From Arthrobacter rhombi (GTDB lineage: Bacteria > Actinomycetota > Actinomycetes > Actinomycetales > Micrococcaceae), in NCBI RefSeq assembly GCF_900163545.1, contig NZ_FUHW01000052.1:1-64000 (forward strand): a DNA stretch of 64,000 nucleotides, written 5' to 3'. Below the pieces are notes generated by a model. That model saw only the letters and a program-made list of their open reading frames with translations, was not told the origin of the DNA and made no database searches. Shown in pieces: positions 43,139 to 53,530 of this stretch (the stretch's first letter is position 1; every line of letters starts with the position of its first letter). A program made the position numbers and the translations under genes.

Positions 43139-45130
43139 ATGGCCGATCCCACCAGTTACCGTCCGCGGACCGGCGAGATACCCACTTCTCCCGGCGTCTA
43201 CCGCTTCCGCGACCCCAGCACACGGGTCATCTATGTCGGCAAGGCCAAAAATCTCAGATCACGGCTGAACTCCTATTTCGCTAATCCGGCAACGCTGGCC
43301 CCCAAAACCCATGCCATGGTCCACACCGCGGCCAGTGTCGAATGGACGGTGGTGGGCAGCGAACTCGAGGCCCTGCAGCTCGAGTACACGTGGATCAAGG
43401 AATACGCCCCGCGGTTCAACATCATGTTCCGCGACGATAAGTCCTACCCGTACTTGGCGGTGACGATGGGCGATAAGTTCCCGCGGGCCCAGGTCATGCG
43501 GGGGGACCGGCGGAAGGACGTGAAGTACTTCGGCCCCTTCTATCCGGCGAAGGCCATCCGCGAAACGCTGGATACCCTCCTGCGGGTCTTCCCGGTCCGC
43601 ACCTGCAGCCCCGGGGTCTTCCGCCGAGCACAGTTGACCGGACGCCCCTGCCTGCTGGCCGACATCGGAAAATGTTCGGCCCCCTGCGTGGGACGGATCA
43701 GCCCCGAAGACCACCGGAAACTGGCCGAGGAACTCTGCCAGTTCATGGGAGGGGAAGGCACCCGGTTCATCCGTGACCTCGAGGGCCGGATGAAGGCCGC
43801 CGTCGCCGAACTGGATTACGAACAGGCGGCTCGGCTCCGCGATGACATCGCTGCCCTGCGCCGCGTGTTCGAACGCAACGCCGTCGTCCTCTCGGAGGAT
43901 ACCGAAGCGGATATCTTCGCCGTGGCCGAAGACGACCTCGAAGCCTCGGTACAAGTCTTCCATGTGCGTAACGGTCGGATCCGTGGGCAACGAGGCTGGG
44001 TCGTGGAGAAGGTCGAGGAAACCGACGGCCCCAAATTCATCGAGCACCTCCTGCAACAGGTCTATGGGGAGAACACCGGTGGAGATCGGATCCCCCGGGA
44101 AGTTCTGGTCCCTGTGGAACCGGAGAACCCTCAGGAACTGGCCACCTGGCTACGCGGCCTGCGCGGCAGCGCCGTGAACCTGAGGGTCCCGCAACGCGGT
44201 GAGAAGGCCACGCTGATGGGCACCGTGAAGGAGAACGCCGAACAGTCCCTCCGACTGCATAAATCACGCCGCGCCGCCGATATCACCACGCGTAGTGCCG
44301 CCCTGCAGGAACTCCAGGAGGCCCTGTCGCTGCCGGTGCCGCTGATGCGCATCGAGTGCTACGACATCTCCCACGTCTCGGGCACCAACGTCGTCGCCTC
44401 CATGGTGGTGGTCGAGGACGGCATGCCCAAGAAGTCCGAATACCGCAAGTTCTCCATCAGCGGTGAAGCGGCCCGGGATGACACGGCATCGATGTATGAC
44501 GTCATCACCCGCAGATTCCGCCACTACCTCGAGGACCAGGCGGCCATGGCCCCGGTGATTTCCGGAGAGATCAGCATCGAGGAACAGGGCGAGAAGGCCC
44601 CGCCGAAAAAATTTGCCTACCCTCCGTCCCTCGTCGTGGTCGACGGCGGTCCGCCACAGGTTGCAGCTGCCGTCCGGGCGCTCGAAGACCTGGGAATCGA
44701 TGACGTCTATGTCGCCGGTTTGGCGAAGCGCCTCGAGGAGCTGTGGCTGCCCGAGGATCCCTTCCCGGTGGTCTTGCCACGGGCATCCCACGGGCTGTAT
44801 CTGCTCCAACGCATCCGCGATGAGGCCCACCGTTTCGCGATCACCTTCCACCGGCAGAAACGCAGTTCCTCGATGATCTCCTCCCTGCTGGACCAAGTGC
44901 CCGGCTTGGGGCCGGCCAAACGCCAAGCGGTGATCAAACATTTCGGTTCGCTGAAGCGTATGCGGGCTGCGACCGTCGAAGATTTCACCGAGGTGAAGGG
45001 CGTCGGGGCAGTACTGGCCGGACACCTCGTCGAAGCGTTGGCCCCGCCTCAGGACCCCGACAACACCCCGGAGGACGACGACGGGGCCACCCCGGCGGTG
45101 AACACCACCACCGGCGAGCTGCTCGACTGA
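43139..45130 (+). CDS. uvrC: Excinuclease ABC subunit C
   Basis: A 663-residue dual-incision nuclease. The N-terminal GIY-YIG domain (about 15-95) reads SPGVYRFRD and VIYVGKAKNLRSRL. A Cys cluster (CSPGVF, CLLADIGKCSAPC) follows, then a UVR domain (about 215-245), the RNase H-like second nuclease domain with DISHVSGT and VVDGGPPQ, and tandem helix-hairpin-helix motifs near the C-terminus (LDQVPGLGPAKRQAV). Completes the UvrABC set in this window. Confidence 0.97.
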   Translation: MADPTSYRPRTGEIPTSPGVYRFRDPSTRVIYVGKAKNLRSRLNSYFANPATLAPKTHAMVHTAASVEWTVVGSELEALQLEYTWIKEYAPRFNIMFRDDKSYPYLAVTMGDKFPRAQVMRGDRRKDVKYFGPFYPAKAIRETLDTLLRVFPVRTCSPGVFRRAQLTGRPCLLADIGKCSAPCVGRISPEDHRKLAEELCQFMGGEGTRFIRDLEGRMKAAVAELDYEQAARLRDDIAALRRVFERNAVVLSEDTEADIFAVAEDDLEASVQVFHVRNGRIRGQRGWVVEKVEETDGPKFIEHLLQQVYGENTGGDRIPREVLVPVEPENPQELATWLRGLRGSAVNLRVPQRGEKATLMGTVKENAEQSLRLHKSRRAADITTRSAALQELQEALSLPVPLMRIECYDISHVSGTNVVASMVVVEDGMPKKSEYRKFSISGEAARDDTASMYDVITRRFRHYLEDQAAMAPVISGEISIEEQGEKAPPKKFAYPPSLVVVDGGPPQVAAAVRALEDLGIDDVYVAGLAKRLEELWLPEDPFPVVLPRASHGLYLLQRIRDEAHRFAITFHRQKRSSSMISSLLDQVPGLGPAKRQAVIKHFGSLKRMRAATVEDFTEVKGVGAVLAGHLVEALAPPQDPDNTPEDDDGATPAVNTTTGELLD

Positions 45131-45153
45131 GAACGAGCGTGTCGGAACACGAC

Positions 45154-45159
45154 TAGACT
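45154..45159 (+). promoter_or_regulatory. -10 element TAGACT of rapZ
   Basis: Six nt before the ATG at 45166. Confidence 0.6.
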
Positions 45160-45165
45160 GGAACC

Positions 45166-46059
45166 ATGAGTATCGAGCTGAGCCCCGTCAAGCCCGAAGA
45201 ATCAGAAATGCTGGTCGTGACCGGCATGTCAGGTGCCGGCCGCACCACGGCAGCACACGCCTTGGAGGACCAAGGCTGGTACGTGGTGGAGAACCTCCCG
45301 CCGCAGCTGTTGGGAACCCTCACCGACCTGGTGGCCCGCAACCCCGGGTCCATCCCGAAGCTCGCCGTTGTCATGGACGTGCGAAGTCGGGAACTGTTTG
45401 CCGCACTGCGGGAGAACCTGGGCCAACTCCGTGCCGCAGGCGTTGAATACCGGGTGTTGTTCCTCGACGCCAGCGATGAGCTGCTCATCCGCCGCTTCGA
45501 ACAGGGACGTCGACCCCACCCGTTGCAAGGCGACGGACGGATTTCAGACGGCATTGCCGCAGAGCGCGAGGTCTTGAAGGAAATCAAGGACCACGCAGAG
45601 ATCGTCATCGACACCACACCCTTGAACGTTCATGCCCTCGGGCGGTCGATCATCGAACTCTTCTCCGATTCGGGACCGGTGGTCCTGCGCCTGAACGTCA
45701 TGAGCTTTGGTTTCAAATACGGGCTGCCGACCGACGCGAACTTCCTGGCAGATGTCAGGTTCATCCCGAACCCGCATTGGGTGCCCGCACTGCGCCCGCA
45801 TACCGGCCAGGAGAAGGTCGTCAGCGACTACGTCCTCGAAGCCGACGGCACCGCAGATTTCATCTTCCACTATCTTGAAGCGCTCGAGCCGGTCCTCGAG
45901 GGGTACCGCCGGGAGAATAAGCACTACGCCACGATTGCCATCGGGTGCACGGGCGGTAAACACCGCTCGGTGGCCGTGACCGAAGAAATGGCCCGCCGAC
46001 TCCGACAGGTCCCCAACGTCACGGTCATGGTCAACCACCGCGACTTGGGCCGGGAGTAA
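45166..46059 (+). CDS. rapZ: RNase adapter RapZ / YvcJ-like nucleotide-binding protein
   Basis: A 297-residue protein with Walker A GMSGAGRTTA (about 20-29) and VVENLPPQLL in the N-terminal kinase-like domain. The C-terminal RapZ domain has LNVMSFGFKYGLP, DVRFIPNPHW and IGCTGGKHRSVAV. In E. coli it controls GlmS through small RNAs; in Gram-positives it is a nucleotide-binding protein of less clear role. First of the conserved rapZ - yvcK - whiA operon. Confidence 0.95.
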   Translation: MSIELSPVKPEESEMLVVTGMSGAGRTTAAHALEDQGWYVVENLPPQLLGTLTDLVARNPGSIPKLAVVMDVRSRELFAALRENLGQLRAAGVEYRVLFLDASDELLIRRFEQGRRPHPLQGDGRISDGIAAEREVLKEIKDHAEIVIDTTPLNVHALGRSIIELFSDSGPVVLRLNVMSFGFKYGLPTDANFLADVRFIPNPHWVPALRPHTGQEKVVSDYVLEADGTADFIFHYLEALEPVLEGYRRENKHYATIAIGCTGGKHRSVAVTEEMARRLRQVPNVTVMVNHRDLGRE

Positions 46060-46063
46060 GGCC

Positions 46064-47119
46064 ATGACGTTCCTCACGGGACAGATGCCGATGCTCCCAC
46101 CCCGCCCGGTAGGGGCGGGAGACGAGATGACGACCATGCGAGTCGCCGCCCTCGGGGGAGGCCATGGACTTTCAGCTTCCCTATCGGCTCTCCGACGACT
46201 GACGAACGACATCACAGCGATCGTCACCGTGGCCGACGACGGGGGATCCTCCGGCCGGCTCCGCCGCGAGCTCGGCGTGTTGCCGCCCGGGGACCTCCGG
46301 ATGGCCCTGGCCGCCCTGTGTGACGAATCAGATTGGGGCCGTACCTGGCGCGACGTCATGCAACACCGTTTCGTCGGCTCCGAAGGAGTCGAAACGTCGC
46401 TGGAAAACCATGCGGTGGGAAACTTGCTGATCGTGACCCTCTGGGAGCTGTTGGGCAATGCCGTGGCGGGACTGCGCTGGGCTGGTGCCTTGCTCGGCGC
46501 TCGGGGCGCCGTGCTGCCGATGAGCACCGTGCCACTAAATATTTCGGGAGAAGTCCTCACCACTACCGAAGGCGGAAGCCTATCGCGGCGGCGGATCCAC
46601 GGTCAGGCGGCGTTGGCCGAAGCCGGGAACGACACCCTGGTCAGCAATGTTGCACTGTCGCCCTCCGACGCACCGGCCTGTCCCGAGGCGCTGGACGCCA
46701 TTGAATTGGCTGACTGGGTCATCCTGGGGCCCGGCTCCTGGTACACCTCGGTCCTTCCGCATCTGCTGCTGCCCGAAATGCGCGATGCACTGCAGAACAC
46801 CCCCGCTCGGCGACTCTTGACGATGAACCTGGTCACTGACACCCAAGAGACCTCGGGAATGACCGCTGCCGCTCATCTGGACGTGATTGCGCGGTACGCT
46901 CCCGACCTGAGAATTGACGCTGTTCTGGCCGATCCTTCATCCGTCGACGACGAACAGGCCTTCAGGGCGGCAGCCCGCAGACTGGGTGCCGAGTGCTTTT
47001 TCGGTAAGGTGGCTACTGGGCATGACCGTGCCGTCCACGAGCCCCTGCGGCTCGCGGCGGAGTATCAGGATGTCTTTGAGGCGTTTGCCCGCAATACAAC
47101 GCGACGTGAGGAAGAATAG
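46064..47119 (+). CDS. yvcK: YvcK/CofD-family gluconeogenesis factor
   Basis: A 351-residue protein. [19 protein letters not shown] near residue 25 is the nucleotide-binding glycine motif, [16 protein letters not shown] follows and [15 protein letters not shown] lies further on. It binds UDP-sugars and affects cell wall and gluconeogenic growth in other bacteria. Start uncertain: 46064 (4 nt after rapZ) is used because it resembles relatives, but ATGs at 46127 and 46136 also precede the motif. Confidence 0.93.
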   Translation: MTFLTGQMPMLPPRPVGAGDEMTTMRVAALGGGHGLSASLSALRRLTNDITAIVTVADDGGSSGRLRRELGVLPPGDLRMALAALCDESDWGRTWRDVMQHRFVGSEGVETSLENHAVGNLLIVTLWELLGNAVAGLRWAGALLGARGAVLPMSTVPLNISGEVLTTTEGGSLSRRRIHGQAALAEAGNDTLVSNVALSPSDAPACPEALDAIELADWVILGPGSWYTSVLPHLLLPEMRDALQNTPARRLLTMNLVTDTQETSGMTAAAHLDVIARYAPDLRIDAVLADPSSVDDEQAFRAAARRLGAECFFGKVATGHDRAVHEPLRLAAEYQDVFEAFARNTTRREEE

Positions 47120-47121
47120 CC

Positions 47122-48102
47122 ATGGCACTGACCGCTTCGGTCAAGGACGAGCTGTCCCGGCTGGACGTCAAGAAGTCCTCCGTACGTAAAGCCGAAGTGT
47201 CGGCGACCCTACGTTTCGCCGGGGGACTGCACATCATTTCGGGGCGCATCGTCATCGAGGCGGAAGTCGATCTAGCTGCGACCGCACGCCGCCTGCGTCA
47301 GGCCATTTCAGAGGTCTACGGGCATACCGCAGAAATCATCGTCGTCTCCGCTGGGGGACTGCGCCGGGGAAGCCGGTACGTCGTCCGGGTGGTTCGCGAC
47401 GGGGAATCGCTGGCACGCCAGACCGGTTTGCTGGATGGTCGAGGACGCCCCGTGCGAGGCCTGCCGTCAGTGATCGTCAATGGTTCCACCGCCGACGCGG
47501 AAGCCGTCTGGCGCGGGGCCTTCCTCGCCCATGGTTCGCTGACCGAGCCCGGCCGTTCCTCGGCCCTGGAAGTGACCTGCCCGGGACCCGAGGCGGCCCT
47601 GGCCCTCGTGGGGGCGGCCCGACGGCTGGATATCGTTGCCAAGGCACGGGAAGTACGCGGAGTGGACCGCGTCGTCATCCGGGACGGCGATTCCATCGCT
47701 GCGTTGCTGACCCGTATGGGAGCCCACGACACCTTATTGGTGTGGGAGGAACGCCGCATGCGCAAGGAGGTCAGGGCAACCGCCAATCGTTTGGCGAACT
47801 TCGACGACGCCAACCTTCGCCGCTCCGCCCAAGCCGCGGTGGCTGCGGGCGCCCGAGTTGAACGGGCCTTGGAGATTTTGGGGGACGATGTCCCGGACCA
47901 TCTGCAATACGCAGGTGCACTGCGGGTGGCCCATAAACAGGCCAGCCTGGACGAGCTCGGCCATCTGGCCGACCCGCCGATGACCAAGGACGCCATTGCC
48001 GGACGGATCCGTCGGTTGTTGGCGATGGCTGACCGCCGTGCCGCCGAGCTGGGAATACCCGGCACGGAGGCCAGCGTTACCGCAGATATGCTCGACGGCT
48101 GA
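47122..48102 (+). CDS. whiA: WhiA-family DNA-binding protein
   Basis: A 326-residue protein with a LAGLIDADG-like domain (about 80-190; [21 protein letters not shown] is its fingerprint region, at about 132-152) and a C-terminal helix-turn-helix (about 250-315). In Streptomyces it partners WhiB for sporulation; in non-sporulating bacteria it acts in cell division or chromosome segregation. Its start follows the yvcK stop by 2 nt. Confidence 0.95.
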   Translation: MALTASVKDELSRLDVKKSSVRKAEVSATLRFAGGLHIISGRIVIEAEVDLAATARRLRQAISEVYGHTAEIIVVSAGGLRRGSRYVVRVVRDGESLARQTGLLDGRGRPVRGLPSVIVNGSTADAEAVWRGAFLAHGSLTEPGRSSALEVTCPGPEAALALVGAARRLDIVAKAREVRGVDRVVIRDGDSIAALLTRMGAHDTLLVWEERRMRKEVRATANRLANFDDANLRRSAQAAVAAGARVERALEILGDDVPDHLQYAGALRVAHKQASLDELGHLADPPMTKDAIAGRIRRLLAMADRRAAELGIPGTEASVTADMLDG

Positions 48103-48154
48103 TCAAGCCGCTGGATTTCCGTCGCCGCGAGGCACGGGAAGCACTACCCACCAG

Positions 48155-48175
48155 CATGCCCGTTGAACGGGCATG
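48155..48175. other. Hairpin between whiA and sodA
   Basis: CATGCCCGT and ACGGGCATG pair perfectly (9 bp) around a TGA loop, ending 22 nt before the sodA ATG. No T-tract follows. It could mark the whiA mRNA end or stabilise the sodA leader. Confidence 0.5.
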
Positions 48176-48197
48176 TGAGAGATAAATGGAGGAGATC

Positions 48198-48827
48198 ATG
48201 GCGAAGTACGAACTTCCTGACCTGCCGTATGACTACGCGGCGCTGGAGCCGAACATTTCCGCGCGCATCATGGAGCTGCACCACAGCAAGCACCACGCGA
48301 CTTATGTTGCAGGAGCCAACACCGCGCTGGATAAGCTGGCTGAGGCCCGCGAGAAGGGCGAGTACGGCAACATCCCCAAGCTGTCCAAGGATCTGGCGTT
48401 CCACCTCGGTGGGCACACCAACCACTCGATCTTTTGGCAGAACCTGTCCCCAGAAGGCGGAGACAAGCCCGAGGGCGAGCTCGCAGCAGCCATCGACGAC
48501 GCCTTCGGCTCGTTTGATGCCTTCCGCAACCACTTCACCAACGCCGCGCTGAGCCTGCAGGGCTCGGGTTGGGCGCTGCTGGCCTTCGAGGGCCTCGGCG
48601 AAAACCTGGTCATCGAGCAGCTCTACGACCAGCAGGGCAACGTCCCGGTGGGTACCACCCCGTTGCTGATGCTGGATATGTGGGAGCACGCCTTCTACCT
48701 GGACTACGTCAACGTCAAGGCCGATTACGTCAAGGCGTTCTGGAACATCGTGAACTGGGCCGACGTATCGGCTCGGTTCGCGGCTGCGCGCTCCGGCGCG
48801 AAGTCACTGATCGTTCCGGGAAAGTAG
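48198..48827 (+). CDS. sodA: Superoxide dismutase, Mn type
   Basis: A 209-residue Fe/Mn superoxide dismutase. Metal ligands: His in MELHHSKHH (about 28), His in [11 protein letters not shown] (about 76), Asp and His in [14 protein letters not shown] (about 162 and 166). The GGH before the second ligand and a Gln in YDQQGN fit the manganese type. The ATG at 48198 follows GGAGGAG; an in-frame ATG 12 nt earlier overlaps that site and is rejected. Confidence 0.95.
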   Translation: MAKYELPDLPYDYAALEPNISARIMELHHSKHHATYVAGANTALDKLAEAREKGEYGNIPKLSKDLAFHLGGHTNHSIFWQNLSPEGGDKPEGELAAAIDDAFGSFDAFRNHFTNAALSLQGSGWALLAFEGLGENLVIEQLYDQQGNVPVGTTPLLMLDMWEHAFYLDYVNVKADYVKAFWNIVNWADVSARFAAARSGAKSLIVPGK

Positions 48828-48832
48828 CAGGT

Positions 48833-48860
48833 TTTCCCCGGGTCCGCGGACCCGGGGAAA
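48833..48860. terminator. 28-bp perfect palindrome after sodA
   Basis: TTTCCCCGGGTCCG followed by its exact reverse complement, 6 nt after the sodA stop. The stem is very strong, but no T-tract follows on the plus strand, so it may stop transcription or just protect the 3' end. Confidence 0.6.
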
Positions 48861-49060
48861 CGAGCAGGTAACTTTCCTCACACATCGGACGCCTCATGGC
48901 GTAAGATGTTACCAACGGCTCGAGCGGGCCCCGTATCCGGTTTTCCCCGGGACGGGAGCCCGCTGAACCGGCCGGCCCACAGGCCGAAGACACAACGGGG
49001 TGTCGCAAAATTTCCATTGCCATCCCCGCGTCTTGATCTCCTTAACCCGGAGCACGGTGA

Positions 49061-50101
<1,041 letters not shown>

Positions 50102-50115
50102 TCACGACGATCCGA

Positions 50116-50121
50116 TAGCCT
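50116..50121 (+). promoter_or_regulatory. -10 element TAGCCT of pgk
   Basis: Six nt before the ATG at 50128, suggesting a second, internal promoter in the glycolytic operon. Confidence 0.55.
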
Positions 50122-50127
50122 GAAGTC

Positions 50128-51357
50128 ATGACTTCCAACACTCTCGACGATCTGCTCGCCGATGGTGTCCGTGGGCGGCACGTTCTGGTCCGTAGCGACC
50201 TGAACGTGCCGCTTGATGGCTCCACCGTCACCGACGACGGACGCGTCCGCGCGTCCCTTCCCGTCCTCGCGAAACTCTCCGAGGCCGGTGCCCGGGTCTT
50301 GGTGATGGCCCATCTGGGTCGTCCGAAGGGCGCCCCGGATCCGAAGTACTCCATCCGGCCTGCGGCGGACCGGCTGGCCGAGCTCGCCGATTTCGACGTC
50401 GAGGTCGCCCAGGACGTCGTGGGTAGCAGCGCCCGCGAACTCGCTGCCGGGTTGCAGGACGGGGCCGTTCTGATCTTGGAGAACGTCCGGTTCGATCCTC
50501 GCGAGACCAGCAAAAACGACGACGAACGGGCCTCCTTCGCTCGTGAACTGGCCGATTTGACCGGTGCTCATGGCGCCTACGTGGATGATGCCTTCGGTGC
50601 CGTGCACCGCAAGCACGCCTCCGTGGTCGATATTGCCCAGCTACTGCCCGCGTATCAGGGAGATCTGGTCAGGACCGAGATGGAAGTCCTCCGCCAGCTC
50701 ACCGAAGCTCCACAGCGGCCCTACGTCGTCGTCCTGGGCGGTTCTAAGGTCTCTGACAAACTCGCGGTGATCGACCAGCTCCTCGGGCGCGCCGACCACC
50801 TGCTCATCGGTGGGGGCATGGCCTTCACCTTCCTCGCGGCCATGGGCTACCCGGTCGGGAAATCCCTGCTGGAGGAAGACCAACTGGAAACCGTGCGTGG
50901 ATACCTGGCGCGGTCCAAGGAAACCGGCTGCGACATCATCCTGCCCACCGACGTGGTCGTCGCCTCTAAATTCGGCCCGGATGCCGAACACGAGGTACTT
51001 CCCGCCGATGCAATCGACAGCGGACGATTCGGTGCCAGCGGACTGGGCCTCGATATAGGCCCGGCCTCGGGTGAGGCATTCGTCAGCTACATCCGCTCCG
51101 CGAACACCGTTTTTTGGAACGGCCCCATGGGCGTCTTCGAACTCGAGGCCTTCTCCGGGGGAACCCGTGCCGTGGCTCAGGCTTTGGCCGATTCCGAAGC
51201 CTTCTCCGTCATCGGCGGAGGGGACTCCGCTGCGGCCGTACGTACGCTGGGCTTCAGCGACGATGACTTCGGCCATATCTCCACCGGAGGCGGGGCCAGC
51301 CTCGAATACTTGGAGGGCAAGGAATTGCCCGGACTTACTGCGCTCGAAGGGAACTAG
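50128..51357 (+). CDS. pgk: Phosphoglycerate kinase
   Basis: A 409-residue two-domain kinase. [10 protein letters not shown] is the substrate-binding motif (about 24-33), AHLGRPKG follows, [10 protein letters not shown] and GGGDSAAAV are the nucleotide-side motifs. It makes ATP from 1,3-bisphosphoglycerate. 26 nt after gap; tpiA begins 6 nt after its stop. Confidence 0.97.
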   Translation: MTSNTLDDLLADGVRGRHVLVRSDLNVPLDGSTVTDDGRVRASLPVLAKLSEAGARVLVMAHLGRPKGAPDPKYSIRPAADRLAELADFDVEVAQDVVGSSARELAAGLQDGAVLILENVRFDPRETSKNDDERASFARELADLTGAHGAYVDDAFGAVHRKHASVVDIAQLLPAYQGDLVRTEMEVLRQLTEAPQRPYVVVLGGSKVSDKLAVIDQLLGRADHLLIGGGMAFTFLAAMGYPVGKSLLEEDQLETVRGYLARSKETGCDIILPTDVVVASKFGPDAEHEVLPADAIDSGRFGASGLGLDIGPASGEAFVSYIRSANTVFWNGPMGVFELEAFSGGTRAVAQALADSEAFSVIGGGDSAAAVRTLGFSDDDFGHISTGGGASLEYLEGKELPGLTALEGN

Positions 51358-51363
51358 CCACCT

Positions 51364-52179
51364 ATGACCACCTCCACCAACGGCCAATTCGACCGAAAGC
51401 CGCTGATTGCCGGCAACTGGAAGATGAACATGGACCATGTTCAAGGCATCACGCTGCTGCAGAAACTGGCGTGGACGCTCGAGGACGCCAAACACGACTT
51501 CAACCGGGTCGAGGTCGCCGTCTTCCCTCCCTTCACCGATCTGCGCGGCGTCCAGACCCTGGTCGCCGGCGACGACCTGCCGGTCGTCTACGGGGGCCAA
51601 GATCTTTCACCCGAAGATTCCGGAGCCTTCACCGGGGATATCTCAGGGGCTTTCCTCTCCAAACTCGGGGCACGGTATGTCCTGGTCGGGCATAGCGAAC
51701 GCCGGGCCATCCACGGCGAAACCGATGAGCTGTTGTCCCGCAAGGTTGCGGCAGCCTACAGGCATTCGATGGTGCCGGTGCTCTGCGTCGGTGAGGGGCT
51801 TGAGGTCAGGCAGGCCGGACGCCATGTCGAGCACACGCTCGAGCAGTTGCGTTCATCCCTGGCCGGGCTGGATGCCGCCCAGGCCGCCCACCTCGTCGTG
51901 GCCTACGAACCGGTGTGGGCCATCGGTACCGGAGAAGTCGCCGGTCCCGAGGATGCCCAGGAGATGGCCTCCGCGCTCCGCGCCGAGCTCGTCAAGATCT
52001 ACGACGCCGACACGGCAGCAGGTATCCGCCTGCTCTATGGTGGCTCAGTCAAGGCCGCGAATGCCGCCGCAATCATGCGTGGCGCCGATGTCGACGGGCT
52101 GCTCGTGGGGGGTGCCAGCCTGGACGCCGCGGAATTTGCTAACATTATTAGGTTCGAGCATCATCTGGTGACGGACTAA
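51364..52179 (+). CDS. tpiA: Triosephosphate isomerase
   Basis: A 271-residue TIM barrel. GNWKMN holds the catalytic Lys (about 18), VLVGHSERR the catalytic His (about 106), and [11 protein letters not shown] the catalytic Glu (about 181). The phosphate-binding loops YGGSVKAAN and GLLVGGASL follow. Confidence 0.97.
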   Translation: MTTSTNGQFDRKPLIAGNWKMNMDHVQGITLLQKLAWTLEDAKHDFNRVEVAVFPPFTDLRGVQTLVAGDDLPVVYGGQDLSPEDSGAFTGDISGAFLSKLGARYVLVGHSERRAIHGETDELLSRKVAAAYRHSMVPVLCVGEGLEVRQAGRHVEHTLEQLRSSLAGLDAAQAAHLVVAYEPVWAIGTGEVAGPEDAQEMASALRAELVKIYDADTAAGIRLLYGGSVKAANAAAIMRGADVDGLLVGGASLDAAEFANIIRFEHHLVTD

Positions 52180-52212
52180 CCGGCTGCGGCCGTTCTCGAC
52201 CGAAAGGTAGTA

Positions 52213-52464
52213 GTGGACACACTCAAGATTGTCCTGCAGGTGGTGTTGGGTCTCGTGAGCCTGTTGCTGGTCATGCTGATCCTGCTCCACAAAGGGCGCG
52301 GAGGCGGCATGTCGGACATGTTCGGCGGCGGTATGACCACCAGTCTCGGGTCCTCAGGCGTGGCCGAAAAGAACCTCAACCGGATCACTGTTGTCCTTGG
52401 CGTGTCCTGGGGTGCCGTCATCATTGCTCTGGGCATCATCATGCGCTTCAGCTCGGAGCTCTAG
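52213..52464 (+). CDS. secG: Preprotein translocase subunit SecG
   Basis: An 83-residue protein with two membrane helices (about 4-25 and 57-78) and the GRGGGMSDMFGGG loop typical of SecG. It assists the SecYEG channel. GTG start with AAAGG upstream. Its transcript should end at the strong terminator downstream. Confidence 0.93.
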   Translation: MDTLKIVLQVVLGLVSLLLVMLILLHKGRGGGMSDMFGGGMTTSLGSSGVAEKNLNRITVVLGVSWGAVIIALGIIMRFSSEL

Positions 52465-52528
52465 GACACCGAGTCCCTGCGGTGGCATCCCGTCCCCAGG
52501 ACCGGTGCTGAGCGCCATAAAAACCATG

Positions 52529-52563
52529 AAGAGGCGGCTTCCCCACGGGGAAGCCGCCTCTTC
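52529..52563. terminator. Bidirectional terminator between secG and opcA
   Basis: A perfect 14-bp stem (GAGGCGGCTTCCCC, 52531-52544, with 52547-52560) and a 2-nt central gap. TTC follows on the plus strand; on the minus strand a TTTTT tract lies a few bases further. Confidence 0.88.
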
Positions 52564-52588
52564 GGCATTCTCTGGTTCGCCGTCCCGC

Positions 52589-53530
52589 TCAGCGTTCGCT
52601 GGCGGTCACGGAGCGTAGGTTGGTTTGGGCCAGGCCTTCACGCAGGACCTCGCCGAGGACTTCATCGGGGTCCAGACGACGGAGTTCTTCCGAGAGGCAG
52701 GCGGAGGTATTGCGCCGCGGCAGGGAGACCCGCTGGACCGCTTGTCCCGGCTGATACAGCTCAGCCACGTCGTCATGCGGGCGGGTCAGCACGACGTCGC
52801 CGTCGTCCCGCGAGAAACGTACGCTGCGCACTCCTGTCCCGTTGGACGAGGAGGCGATCGTGACCGGAATATCCAGGCGGAGCGTCAACCAGGCGGCCAG
52901 GAGCAGGACGCTGGGACTCGACGAGGAACCCTTGACCGTGGCGGCCGTCAGCTGTCCGGCGTCGAGTTGATCCAGCACCGCCGCCAACTGGGCCCGCCAG
53001 AGGGTTAACCGGGTCCACGCCAAATCGGTATCGCCGGCCACATGGCTTTTCGCCAACGCGAAGAGTGCCTTTTGGGGCTCATCCGCTGTCCGGCTATCGG
53101 TGATCCTGCGGTGGGCGATTTTACCGATGGCCGTTTCCGACGCGCATTCGGGCATCCCATGGGGCCACCAGGCGACGATGGGGGCGTCGGGCAGCAGGAG
53201 TGCGTTGACCAGTGATTCGTTGGCCGTGGCCAGTTCGCCGTCGGCATGGAGGACGATGACCTCCGAAGCGCCGGCATCTCCACCGACCCGAATCTGGGCG
53301 CTGAGGCTGGTGGGCGCACCCGTGGCACCCTCGACCACGACAATAATGCGGCACGGGTGTTCACGGCTGGCCAAATTGGCCGCGGCGATGGCCTCCTCCT
53401 CGAACCCCGACTGGGTCACGACCACCAGCGTCAACACCCGGCTTAAGGCGACGACGCCGCCGGTTTCACGCAGGTTCATGACCTTCTTGGCCACCTTCGA
53501 AGTGGTGGTGTTCGGCAGGTCTACGATCAT
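52589..53530 (-). CDS. opcA: OxPP cycle protein OpcA, G6PDH assembly factor
   Basis: A 313-residue OpcA-family protein; in cyanobacteria and actinobacteria OpcA is required for full glucose-6-phosphate dehydrogenase activity. MIVDLPNTTTSKVAKK opens the family domain and LLPDAPIVAWWP is the conserved middle block. The ATG at 53530 overlaps the zwf stop (ATGA); a start 4 codons upstream is less likely. Last gene of the minus-strand pentose-phosphate operon. Confidence 0.93.
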   Translation of the reverse strand: MIVDLPNTTTSKVAKKVMNLRETGGVVALSRVLTLVVVTQSGFEEEAIAAANLASREHPCRIIVVVEGATGAPTSLSAQIRVGGDAGASEVIVLHADGELATANESLVNALLLPDAPIVAWWPHGMPECASETAIGKIAHRRITDSRTADEPQKALFALAKSHVAGDTDLAWTRLTLWRAQLAAVLDQLDAGQLTAATVKGSSSSPSVLLLAAWLTLRLDIPVTIASSSNGTGVRSVRFSRDDGDVVLTRPHDDVAELYQPGQAVQRVSLPRRNTSACLSEELRRLDPDEVLGEVLREGLAQTNLRSVTASER

